From: Gammaproteobacteria bacterium | GTDB lineage: Bacteria > Pseudomonadota > Gammaproteobacteria > Natronospirales > REEB76 | Length of the DNA: 20,262 nt | Reading direction: 5' to 3' | Assembly: GCA_028871235.1 (NCBI GenBank) | Contig: JAGWNO010000014.1 | Span: 1-20,262 of the forward strand | Shown: in pieces, positions 1 to 7,096 of the stretch | Layout of the letters: the number at the start of each line of letters is the position of its first letter | Position numbering within the stretch: the stretch's first letter is position 1 | Position numbers and translations under genes: made by a program | The notes under the pieces: model-generated | Database searches by the model: none | The model's input: only the letters and a program-made list of their open reading frames with translations | What the model was told of the DNA's origin: nothing

Positions 1-1010
1 AGACGCCCGGCCTGATAGGCACCGGATTCCAGGCCCTGCTGCACCCGCGCGCAGATGCCCATGTCCTCTTTCTGTACCTCATCGCTGAAGCGCAGATCTT
101 CGGCGATCATGGACTTTGCCGCATTGGAATCAGTATCCGCATAGTAATAATCGAACTCGACACGGCAATGATTATATGAAACCGGCACGACGATATTGAT
201 CTGCAGCCGGCCCGGAAGCAGGTTGAGCATCAGGTTGGGAAACACGAAGTAGTAATGGGCATCACCACCCGCGTACGGCCCCCGCGTGCCGTCCACCTGG
301 CTGTGCTGGTATGAATACCATTCCGCCGTGTGCGTGGTGTACGCGCGGTAATCCAGCAACTTGTTCAGCCCCGGATGCACGTGGGGCAGATGGTAACCCT
401 CCAGGTAATTGTCCACGTACACCTTCCAGTTGCAGTCTACTTCGTAGATGACGTGCGTGTGGAAGTGCAAAGCCGGCAGCTCGATGGGCGCGATGCGTTC
501 CCTGATGCCCGCCATGACGCGATCCAGCGCGACCGCTGCATCATCCACGGCCACGAACACGAAACCTTGCCACTCCGCCACCCGCAGCGGGTCCAGATGG
601 ATGCAGGAGACATCGAAATCCCCGGCTTCCTGCATCTCGTGGGCGGCGCGCAGCTGGCCTTCCAGCGTGTAGGTCCAGCCGTGGTACTTGCACTGCAACT
701 GCTTGGCATTGCCGTTTTTGAGCGCCAGCGGGCCGGCGCGGTGCTTGCAGACGTTGAAGAAGCCGCGCAGCACCCGGTCGTTGCCGCGCACCACGATGAC
801 CGGTTTGCCGGCGACCGCGGCGACGATATGATCACCCGGGTTCTTTACGTCACCGGCGCGCCCGGCGAGCTGCCAGCAGCGGGCGAAAATAGCACGGTCG
901 TCAAAGGCATGGAAAGCCGGGTCGGCATAAGCGTATGCAGGCAGCGTGCCCGCTTGCGCCAACGGCTGCGGTTCAAGGTCATCGTTCCTTAATGCGTCGG
1001 GTGCGGACAT
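1..1010 (-). CDS. Rieske non-haem iron oxygenase alpha subunit, choline/carnitine monooxygenase-like (partial, 3' end outside window)
   Basis: Oxygenase component that would hydroxylate a small substrate using electrons from a separate reductase. I read 336 complete codons from ATG 1010; an in-frame TAG four codons upstream fixes this start, although no good ribosome site precedes it. The Rieske [2Fe-2S] ligands are C88-K-H90 and C107-K-Y-H110. The mononuclear iron site is H207 and H212 in the segment NYLEGYHLPHVH, with D316 in VQKEDMGIC as the likely third ligand. E204 stands three residues before H207, where most ring-hydroxylating oxygenases have the bridging Asp; carnitine monooxygenase CntA has Glu there. 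The NWKVYVDNYLEGYH context resembles choline monooxygenase, GbcA and CntA rather than classical aromatic dioxygenases. No ferredoxin or reductase gene is visible in the window. The gene follows the DUF924 remnant by 72 bases. Family membership is firm; the substrate is unknown. Confidence 0.88.
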   Translation of the reverse strand, partial: MSAPDALRNDDLEPQPLAQAGTLPAYAYADPAFHAFDDRAIFARCWQLAGRAGDVKNPGDHIVAAVAGKPVIVVRGNDRVLRGFFNVCKHRAGPLALKNGNAKQLQCKYHGWTYTLEGQLRAAHEMQEAGDFDVSCIHLDPLRVAEWQGFVFVAVDDAAVALDRVMAGIRERIAPIELPALHFHTHVIYEVDCNWKVYVDNYLEGYHLPHVHPGLNKLLDYRAYTTHTAEWYSYQHSQVDGTRGPYAGGDAHYYFVFPNLMLNLLPGRLQINIVVPVSYNHCRVEFDYYYADTDSNAAKSMIAEDLRFSDEVQKEDMGICARVQQGLESGAYQAGR

Positions 1011-1082
1011 GAGGAGTTTCTATCGCCGCCAGACTGCGGCCGCCGTCAAGGATAGCAGCAACCCTGCAGTGGATGCAGACGG

Positions 1083-1337
1083 TCAGAACGACCAGCCCGG
1101 TTGGAAGAAAAATCCCGGCTCTTCGGGTGTGGATCCCCGGCCCGGAACGGCATTGCGATGCGGGAAGCGGCCGAAGCGACAGATGATGGCCTTGTGCGCC
1201 GGTGCGTAATTCAGATTCGCCCGATGAATCTCCGCAGACCGCTCACCGATCAGCCCATCGAGCTTCTCGTCCTTGTTGAAATGCCGGCCCGGCGCAAGCT
1301 CTTCGAACCGGAGACGCAGGATGTCTTGCGCATTCAT
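1083..1337 (-). pseudogene. Internally deleted DUF924 family gene (84-residue remnant or mini-protein)
   Basis: DUF924 proteins are normally about 180-200 residues and have no established function. Here the N-terminal block (about residues 1-40: MNAQDILRLRFEELAPGRHF, then NKDEKLDGLIGERSAEIH) is joined in frame to the C-terminal signature (about 41-84: NLNYAPAHKAIICRFGRFPHRN and STPEE, ending PGWSF). About 100 middle residues are missing. Usual consensus residues are also altered: FWF is LRF, ERF is ERS, LGR is PGR, GSSF is GWSF. Together these suggest decay after an in-frame deletion, although the frame is intact from ATG to stop. The ATG lies 4 bases past the stop of the S9 peptidase gene, so translation would be coupled. 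An expressed mini-protein remains possible. Confidence 0.72.
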
Positions 1338-1341
1338 GGGT

Positions 1342-3321
1342 TCACTGCAGATGCCTGCTCATCCACTCCACCCAGCGGCGGTACACGTCCGTAGTACGCA
1401 CGATGTCTTTGGGGAAATGCGTATCCGCCGGGTAGGCGTAGAACTCCACCGGCACGCCGTTGTCGCGCAGCGCGTGATACCACTCGTAGCTGTTCACCAG
1501 AGGTACGTTGGAATCGCCCACGTCGCCCATGATGAGGGTGGGCGCGGTGACGTGGCGCGCGTACTGGATGGGTGACTGCTCGCGCCAGATGCTCCAGTAT
1601 TTTGCCGTCCATGGCGAACCGCCGAAGAAATAGGTGTCACCCTCCTGGTAATAGGCGATGGTGTAGTCCATCAGCCAGTCGGTGAGCGCGGCACCCGACA
1701 CCGCCGCTTTCCAGACTTTGTAGTGGCCCGTGAGCCAGGTGGTCATGTAGCCGCCGTAAGACCAGCCGGACACGCCTATGCGTTGCGTGTCCACGAGGCC
1801 AAGCTTCTCCACCGCCGCGAGGCCCGCCATCACGTCCCGGCCCGGCCCTGCGCCGGTGTCGCGGTAAATGGCGTGCTGGTATTTATCGCCCAGATTGATA
1901 CTGCCGCGGTAATTGGGCTGGAACACCAGGAAGCCGGCGGCTGACAGCAGTTGCGCCAGCGGCGAGAAGCGCACGGTGGAGGCGCCTTCCGGACCGCCGT
2001 GGATCACCAGTACCAGCGGATATTTGCGGCCCTGCTCGTAGTTCAGCGGATACGTCAGCACGCCGTCCTCGCGGAAGCCGTCCGGGCCTTTCCACTCCAC
2101 GGATACGCTGCGGCCGAGGCTGAGACCGTCCACGAAGGCATTCACATCCGTGAGCCGCCGCGGTGCCGCGCTCATGGAATCCATGACATACAACTCGTCA
2201 GGATGCTTCGCGGTGCTGCCGATGAAGGCGATGGCGCCGGTTTTGGAGACGCTCAGCTCCGGATCGGCATTCACATCCCCGAGATCAAGCCGGCGTGCGC
2301 GACCGGAGAGCGGCTGTTCCCACAGTACCGAGCGGGTGCCCAGTTCACCGGCCGTGACCAGTGCTTTACCGTCCGGCAACCAGGCATAAAAATTGAAATT
2401 GCGCGCCAACGCTTGCGTGGCGTCGTAGGTTTTACCCTGCGCGTCCACGTACACGGCATTGCCGTTGTTCTCATCACCGTTGCGCGGCCGCATGAAGGCA
2501 AAATCGTCGCTGCCCGGTGCGTAGGTAAAACCCACTGAGCCTTGTGCACTCACCAGCACCTGCGGCGGGCCGCCGTTTACCTCCACCTCCGCGATCACCG
2601 AACGGAACGACGGCCCCCAATAGGGCCCCGGGAATTCCGTGAACACGATATATTTGCCGTCATGGCTCCAGACCGGCGGCGTGGCGCCTCCCTGGTCGGT
2701 TTGCAGGCTGAACGTGCCTTGGGTCAAACGCTTGGCCGTGCCGCCCGCGGCGGACACCACCCACAGATGCCAGGGCATGACCGCGGCGCGCAACTGGAAA
2801 TTGCCGTCGGTCACCTGGAACACGTCGTTATGCGCCTTGATGTCCTTCTCGTTCGCTGGCGGATCCTGGGTGAGGTAGGCGATCCGTCCGCCGTCGGGAC
2901 TCCAGCTGAATTCCGCCACGCCCTGTTTGCCGTCGGTGATGCGCAGCGCATCGCCGCCATCCATGGGCAGGACGAAAATCTGCGGCTTCTTGGTTTCCGC
3001 ATCCTCGGCAAGGAACGCCAGCCGCGCGCCGTCGGGCGACCAGCGCGGCGAGGACAGGCCGGTGCGGTTCCAGGTGAGCGCGCGCCGTGCACCCGTCGCG
3101 GCATCCACCAGATCAATTTCCTGCTTCGCCTTGTCGGTCTTCCAGTCCGGTGTGGAAACCACCACTGCGATCCGTGTCCCGTCCGGCGAAATCCGCGGAT
3201 CACTCAGGCTCACCAGCTTCTGCAGATCGCTCAACTGAATGACCGGTGCCGTGGCAGCGCCAGCAAAATGCCATGCGAGAACACCGCACAAGCAAAGAAA
3301 AACCGGTGTGAACAGTTTCAT
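1342..3321 (-). CDS. Exported S9 family peptidase (prolyl oligopeptidase / acylaminoacyl-peptidase type)
   Basis: Serine peptidase of 659 residues expected to cleave short peptides in the periplasm. A signal peptide (MKLFTPVFLCLCGVLAWHFAG, cleavage near residue 23) is followed by a beta-propeller with repeated SPDG motifs (about 30-390; for example ISPDGTRIAVV and RWSPDGARLAFLAED). The C-terminal alpha/beta-hydrolase domain (about 425-659) carries the oxyanion-region motif HGGPEG, the nucleophile S521 in GWSYGGYM, D603 in GDVGDSNVP and H635 in DTHFP. Length, domain order and catalytic triad all fit a complete S9C-type enzyme. It starts 30 bases after the prpD stop in the same direction and is followed within 4 bases by the DUF924 remnant, so it probably shares the prp transcript. 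It has no obvious role in propionate metabolism. The ribosome site (GGGA) is weak. Confidence 0.92.
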   Translation of the reverse strand: MKLFTPVFLCLCGVLAWHFAGAATAPVIQLSDLQKLVSLSDPRISPDGTRIAVVVSTPDWKTDKAKQEIDLVDAATGARRALTWNRTGLSSPRWSPDGARLAFLAEDAETKKPQIFVLPMDGGDALRITDGKQGVAEFSWSPDGGRIAYLTQDPPANEKDIKAHNDVFQVTDGNFQLRAAVMPWHLWVVSAAGGTAKRLTQGTFSLQTDQGGATPPVWSHDGKYIVFTEFPGPYWGPSFRSVIAEVEVNGGPPQVLVSAQGSVGFTYAPGSDDFAFMRPRNGDENNGNAVYVDAQGKTYDATQALARNFNFYAWLPDGKALVTAGELGTRSVLWEQPLSGRARRLDLGDVNADPELSVSKTGAIAFIGSTAKHPDELYVMDSMSAAPRRLTDVNAFVDGLSLGRSVSVEWKGPDGFREDGVLTYPLNYEQGRKYPLVLVIHGGPEGASTVRFSPLAQLLSAAGFLVFQPNYRGSINLGDKYQHAIYRDTGAGPGRDVMAGLAAVEKLGLVDTQRIGVSGWSYGGYMTTWLTGHYKVWKAAVSGAALTDWLMDYTIAYYQEGDTYFFGGSPWTAKYWSIWREQSPIQYARHVTAPTLIMGDVGDSNVPLVNSYEWYHALRDNGVPVEFYAYPADTHFPKDIVRTTDVYRRWVEWMSRHLQ

Positions 3322-3351
3322 GGTTTATTCCCAAGTAACGTAGAGGTGAAT

Positions 3352-4797
3352 TCAAACCGCCCAGAGTTTCATGAAGTCGGTAACGAGCGCGGTTTCCAGC
3401 GTCTTCTGATCCGCACACAGATTCCTTATGGCCTCGCACTGGCGCGCGGGGAGCCGTCCGGCGATGGCGTTCTCGAATTTTTTCACCAGCACCGGGATGC
3501 CTTCAGTGCGGCGGCGGCGGTGACCGATGGGGAATTCCACTGCCACCCGCTCGGTCTGGCTGCCGTCCCGGAAGAACACCTGGATGGCGTTGCCGATATA
3601 GCGCTTCGCGGGGTCGTAGTAATCCCGGGTGAACTGCGGGTTTTCTTGCACTTCCATTCTGGCGCGCAGTGCGTCGACGCGCGGGTCGGCCGCGACTTTA
3701 TCCTCGTAGTCCTCCGCCGTGAGCCGGCCGAAGATGAGCGGGATGGCGGTCATGTACTGGAGGCAATGGTCGCGGTCCGCGGGATTGGCGAGCGGCCCGG
3801 TCTTGTCAATAATGCGCACCCCCGGTTCCTGGGTTTCAATCACGATCTTTTCGATTTGTTCCAGGCGGTCTTTCACTTGGCTGTGCAGTTGCATGGCGCA
3901 CTCCACCGCCGTCTGGGCGTGGAACTCGGCGGGGTAGCTGATTTTGAACAGCACGTTCTCCATCACGTAGCTGGCAAAAGCGCGCTGGAAGCGGAACGGC
4001 TGACCCCGGAACAGCACGTCGTAGAAACCCCAGGTTTTTGCCGAGAGCGCCGTGGGATAGCCCATCTCGCCGGTGAGCGCGATGAGCGCGAGCCGCACTC
4101 CGCGGCTGGTGGCATCGCCCGCCGCCCAGCTCTTGCGCGAGCCGGTGTTGGGGGCGTGGCGGTAAGTGCGCAGTGCGCCGCCGTCTATCCAGGCATTGGA
4201 TACCGCGTTGATCAAGGTCTCGCGGCTGCCGCCCAGCATCTGTGTGACCACCGCGGTGGAGGCCACCCGCACCAGCAACACATGGTCGAGACCCACGCGA
4301 TTGAAAGAATTCTCCAGCGCCAGCACGCCCTGGATCTCGTGGGCCTTGATCATGGCGGTGAGCACGTCGCGCATCGTGAGCGGCGTCTTGCCCTCGGTGA
4401 CGTTCTTGCGAGAGAGATAATCCGCGGCTGCCAGGATACCGCCCAGGTTGTCGGAGGGATGGCCCCACTCCGCCGCCAGCCAGGTGTCGTTGAAATCCAG
4501 CCAGCGGATCATGGCGCCGATGTTGAAGGCCGCCTGCACCGGATCCAGTTCGTAGCGGGTGCCCGGCACGCGTGCGCCGCCCGCAAGCGTCGCGCCCGGC
4601 ACCACCGGCCCCAGCAGTTTGGTGCAGGCCGGATAGTCGAGCGCCAGCAGGCCGCAAGCCAGCGTATCCATGAGACAGTAGCGCGCGGTCTCGTAGGCTT
4701 CGTCGCTTTTGACCGGGTAATGGATGACGTAATCGGCGATATCCGTCAGCACCTTCTCGGCAGCGGGACGCTGGGCGGATTTCAAATCATGGGACAT
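3352..4797 (-). CDS. prpD: 2-methylcitrate dehydratase PrpD
   Basis: Dehydrates 2-methylcitrate to 2-methyl-cis-aconitate in the cytoplasm, the second step of the methylcitrate cycle. The 481 residues match the usual PrpD length and the MmgE/PrpD fold. Visible family blocks are RWLDFNDTWLAAEWGHPSDN (residues 98-117, with D101, D104 and H113), LRTYRHAPNTGSRKSWAAGD, and YPAEFHAQTAVE. I chose ATG 4797 because GGAGGCAGGAAA lies just before it; the frame remains open upstream to 4884, but those codons have no family resemblance. The gene lies 106 bases after prpC and 30 bases before the S9 peptidase on the same strand. PrpD-type pathways need an ordinary aconitase for the hydration that follows. 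No acnD or prpF is present here, consistent with a PrpD-dependent cycle. Confidence 0.96.
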   Translation of the reverse strand: MSHDLKSAQRPAAEKVLTDIADYVIHYPVKSDEAYETARYCLMDTLACGLLALDYPACTKLLGPVVPGATLAGGARVPGTRYELDPVQAAFNIGAMIRWLDFNDTWLAAEWGHPSDNLGGILAAADYLSRKNVTEGKTPLTMRDVLTAMIKAHEIQGVLALENSFNRVGLDHVLLVRVASTAVVTQMLGGSRETLINAVSNAWIDGGALRTYRHAPNTGSRKSWAAGDATSRGVRLALIALTGEMGYPTALSAKTWGFYDVLFRGQPFRFQRAFASYVMENVLFKISYPAEFHAQTAVECAMQLHSQVKDRLEQIEKIVIETQEPGVRIIDKTGPLANPADRDHCLQYMTAIPLIFGRLTAEDYEDKVAADPRVDALRARMEVQENPQFTRDYYDPAKRYIGNAIQVFFRDGSQTERVAVEFPIGHRRRRTEGIPVLVKKFENAIAGRLPARQCEAIRNLCADQKTLETALVTDFMKLWAV

Positions 4798-4819
4798 TTT
4801 CCTGCCTCCGGTCGCAAAT

Positions 4820-4840
4820 GAGTGAAGAGTCAAGAGTGAG
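4820..4840. repeat. Three tandem heptamers GAGTSAR in the prpC-prpD gap
   Basis: On the plus strand the units are GAGTGAA, GAGTCAA and GAGTGAG, in tandem with no spacer. They sit 23 bases upstream of the prpD start, in the leader of that gene. Part of the repeat can pair with ACCTCTTG around 4869-4876, so a hairpin in the prpC-prpD mRNA is possible. The tract is too short to be sure it is more than chance. Confidence 0.45.
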
Positions 4841-4903
4841 GTATGGGCGGGAAGGATCGGAAAGCTTGACCTCTTGCTCCTCACCCCTGCCCGGCGAAGC
4901 GGA

Positions 4904-6037
4904 TTATTTACGGTCTTTCAATGGTATCCAGGCTTGCCGGCCCGGGCCGGTGTAGTCCGCGGTGGGACGGATCAACCGGTTGTTGCCGCGCTGCTCCATG
5001 ATGTGCGCACTCCAGCCGCTGGTGCGCGCGCACACGAAGATGGGCGTGAACAGCTCGGTCGGAATGCCCATGAAGTGATAGACGGTGGCGCTGTAAAAAT
5101 CCAGATTGGGGAACAGTTTCTTCTCGTTCCACATGATCTGCTCGATGCGCTCGGAGATGGGGAACAGTTTTTTCCTGTCGCCGGTCTGCTGCGCGAGCCG
5201 GCGCGACCACTCCTTGATGACCACGTTGCGCGGGTCATGGTCGCGGTAAACGCGATGCCCGAAGCCCATGATGAGTTTTTTCTCCGCCAGCATCCGGCGC
5301 AGGCCGGTGTCGGCGGCTTCCGGATCCCGGAACCTTGATATCAGTTCATAAGCCGCCTCGTTGGCGCCGCCGTGCAGCGGACCGCGCAGCGTGCCGATGC
5401 CGGCCACGATCGCCGAGTGAAAATCGGAAAGCGTGGCGGTGCACACGCGCGCCGCGAAGGTGGAAGCATTGAACTCGTGTTCGGCGTAAAGAATCAGCGA
5501 CACGTCCATGGCACGCACATGCGCCGCATCCGGCCTGCTGCCGTGCAGCAGCCGCAGGAAGTGCGCCGCCACGGAATCCTCGTCGCTGGCGGTCCTGATG
5601 CGTTTGCCGGCGTGCGCGTAGTGGAACCAGTAGAGCAGGATGCCCGGCATGATGGCCACCAGGCGATCGGCCACGTCACGCTGTCTGCCGAAACCCTTTT
5701 CGGGTTCAATGTTGCCCAGGTATGACACGCCGCTGCGCAGCACATCCATGGGATGGGTTTTACCGGGGATGGTTTCGAGCACCCTGCGCAGCGCCGGCGG
5801 CACTTCGCGGAGTTTCATGAGCTTGCGCTTATATGCGGCGAGCTGCCTGCGGTTGGGCAGGCTGCCGTAATGCAGCAGATAGGCCACTTCCTCGAAACTC
5901 GCGTGCCCGGCCAGATCGTAGATGTCGTAGCCGCGATAAGTGAGGCCCACGCCCTCCTTGCCGACGGTGGAGATGGCGGTTTCGCCGGCGGTGACGCCGG
6001 CCAGTCCGCCGGACTTCTTCACTGCTGCTTCTGTCAT
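4904..6037 (-). CDS. prpC: 2-methylcitrate synthase PrpC
   Basis: Citrate-synthase family enzyme condensing propionyl-CoA with oxaloacetate to give 2-methylcitrate; cytoplasmic. The 377 residues match the short type II-like length of PrpC. The catalytic triad is visible: H222 in RGPLHGGANE, H261 in MGFGHRVYR and D313 in LDFYSATVY. The block PTELFTPIFVCARTSGWSAH completes the signature. The N-terminal GLAGVTAGETAI and YRGYDI are typical of methylcitrate rather than ordinary citrate synthases. ATG 6037 is preceded by CAGGAG at good spacing; the frame extends 15 codons further upstream without family resemblance. It lies between prpB and prpD, which supports PrpC over GltA. Confidence 0.96.
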   Translation of the reverse strand: MTEAAVKKSGGLAGVTAGETAISTVGKEGVGLTYRGYDIYDLAGHASFEEVAYLLHYGSLPNRRQLAAYKRKLMKLREVPPALRRVLETIPGKTHPMDVLRSGVSYLGNIEPEKGFGRQRDVADRLVAIMPGILLYWFHYAHAGKRIRTASDEDSVAAHFLRLLHGSRPDAAHVRAMDVSLILYAEHEFNASTFAARVCTATLSDFHSAIVAGIGTLRGPLHGGANEAAYELISRFRDPEAADTGLRRMLAEKKLIMGFGHRVYRDHDPRNVVIKEWSRRLAQQTGDRKKLFPISERIEQIMWNEKKLFPNLDFYSATVYHFMGIPTELFTPIFVCARTSGWSAHIMEQRGNNRLIRPTADYTGPGRQAWIPLKDRK

Positions 6038-6084
6038 GTCTCTGCTCCTGTTACCTGTGTTCTTCACTGCGCCTGCCCGCAACC

Positions 6085-6110
6085 CGCGCCACCGGGTGGC
6101 TGGACGCGGA
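6085..6110. other. Hairpin in the prpB-prpC intergenic region
   Basis: An inner stem GCCAC/GTGGC with loop CGG (6089-6101) is enclosed by CCGC/GCGG (6085-6088 and 6107-6110), with five unpaired bases on one side. No T-run follows on the minus strand, so this is not an intrinsic terminator. It could stabilise or mark the mRNA between prpB and prpC. Confidence 0.4.
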
Positions 6111-6114
6111 GAAT

Positions 6115-6993
6115 CTACTTTTTGAACAGCTCGTCGAGCTTCTTCTCATAGCTCAGATAATCCAGGACCTGGTACAGCTGGTCGCGCGTCTGCATGATAT
6201 CCAGCACCTCTTGCTGGGTGCCGTGCTCACGGATCGCGACATAGACCATCTCCGCCGCCCGGCTCATGGCACGGAATGCGGATAACGGATACAGCGCCAG
6301 ACGCACGCCGGCGCCAGCCAATTCCCGGGTGGTGAACAATGGCGTCTTGCCGAACTCGGTGATGTTGGCGAGCACCGGCACCTTCACGGCTTGCGTGAAC
6401 TGTCGGTATTCAGCCAGGGTGGTGAGCGCCTCGGCGAAGATCATGTCGGCGCCCGCCTCCACATACTGCAACGCCCGCTGCACCGCCGCCTGCTGGCCCT
6501 CGACGGCATGCGCATCGGTGCGGGCCATGATGACGAATTTTGCATCAGTCCGGCCATCCACCGCGGACTTGAGGCGATCGCCCATCTCATTTGCATCGAC
6601 CAGTTCCTTGCCGGGACGGTGGCCGCAACGCTTGGCCGCCACCTGGTCTTCGAGGTGCAGCCCCGCGGCGCCGGCACGGATCATCTCCTTGACTGTACGG
6701 GCGATGTTGAAAGCCGCGCCCCAGCCGGTATCCGCGTCCACCAGCAACGGGAGCCGGGTCGCGCCGGTGATGCGGCGGATGTCCTCGCAGACATCGTTGA
6801 GACTGGTTATCCCCAGGTCCGGCAGACCGAAGGAGGCGTTGGCCACACCTGCACCGGAAAGATAGAGCGCCTTGAATCCAGCGCGTTCCGCCAGAAGCGC
6901 GCTGTAGGCGTTGGTGGTGCCCGCCACCTGCAGCGGGCGTTCTGCATCGAGCGCGGCCCAGAACCGTGCGCCGGCGGAAGTCGGTGTGCCCAT
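6115..6993 (-). CDS. prpB: Methylisocitrate lyase PrpB
   Basis: Cleaves 2-methylisocitrate into pyruvate and succinate, the last step of the methylcitrate cycle; cytoplasmic, Mg-dependent. The 292-residue protein belongs to the isocitrate lyase/PEP mutase superfamily. The catalytic loop is K121-R-C123-G-H; metal-site acids appear in LLVDADTGWG (D86, D88) and LHLEDQ (E115, D116). The N-terminal YLSGAGVANASFGLPDLG and the C-terminal ALYPLSAFRAMSRAAE are characteristic of PrpB. ATG 6993 follows GATGAGGAA. As the first of the three prp genes on the minus strand, it is preceded by a 103-base leader with a candidate -10 box and a hairpin. Upstream on the same strand is acuI. Confidence 0.96.
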   Translation of the reverse strand: MGTPTSAGARFWAALDAERPLQVAGTTNAYSALLAERAGFKALYLSGAGVANASFGLPDLGITSLNDVCEDIRRITGATRLPLLVDADTGWGAAFNIARTVKEMIRAGAAGLHLEDQVAAKRCGHRPGKELVDANEMGDRLKSAVDGRTDAKFVIMARTDAHAVEGQQAAVQRALQYVEAGADMIFAEALTTLAEYRQFTQAVKVPVLANITEFGKTPLFTTRELAGAGVRLALYPLSAFRAMSRAAEMVYVAIREHGTQQEVLDIMQTRDQLYQVLDYLSYEKKLDELFKK

Positions 6994-7014
6994 TTCCTCA
7001 TCCTCGCTGGTGCT

Positions 7015-7030
7015 CTGGCCGGATGGCCAG
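7015..7030. other. Perfect hairpin in the prpB leader
   Basis: CTGGCC, loop GGAT, GGCCAG: a perfect 6-bp stem with a 4-base loop, 22 bases upstream of the prpB start. It lies between a possible -10 box and the ribosome site, so it would be in the 5' leader. No T-run follows, so it is not a terminator. A regulatory role is only a guess. Confidence 0.4.
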
Positions 7031-7048
7031 GCGCAATAGGGGATGACT

Positions 7049-7054
7049 ATTTTA
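7049..7054 (-). promoter_or_regulatory. Candidate -10 box for prpBCD
   Basis: TAAAAT on the minus strand, 55 bases upstream of prpB. Only a weak -35 (near TTAGCG, 17-18 bases further) can be paired with it. It would allow prpBCD to be expressed separately from acuI. Confidence 0.28.
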
Positions 7055-7096
7055 ACGGTTTGATACCCGCGCCGCTAACCACCGGGCAACCGCTTC

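Noticed and set aside
2542..4821. A 759-codon open frame on the plus strand over the peptidase and prpD genes
   Set aside because: Antisense shadow of two convincing genes, with low-complexity composition and no family motifs.
4798..4884. Upstream extension of prpD by 29 codons
   Set aside because: The extension has no family similarity, overlaps the heptamer tract, and the ATG at 4797 has a strong ribosome site.
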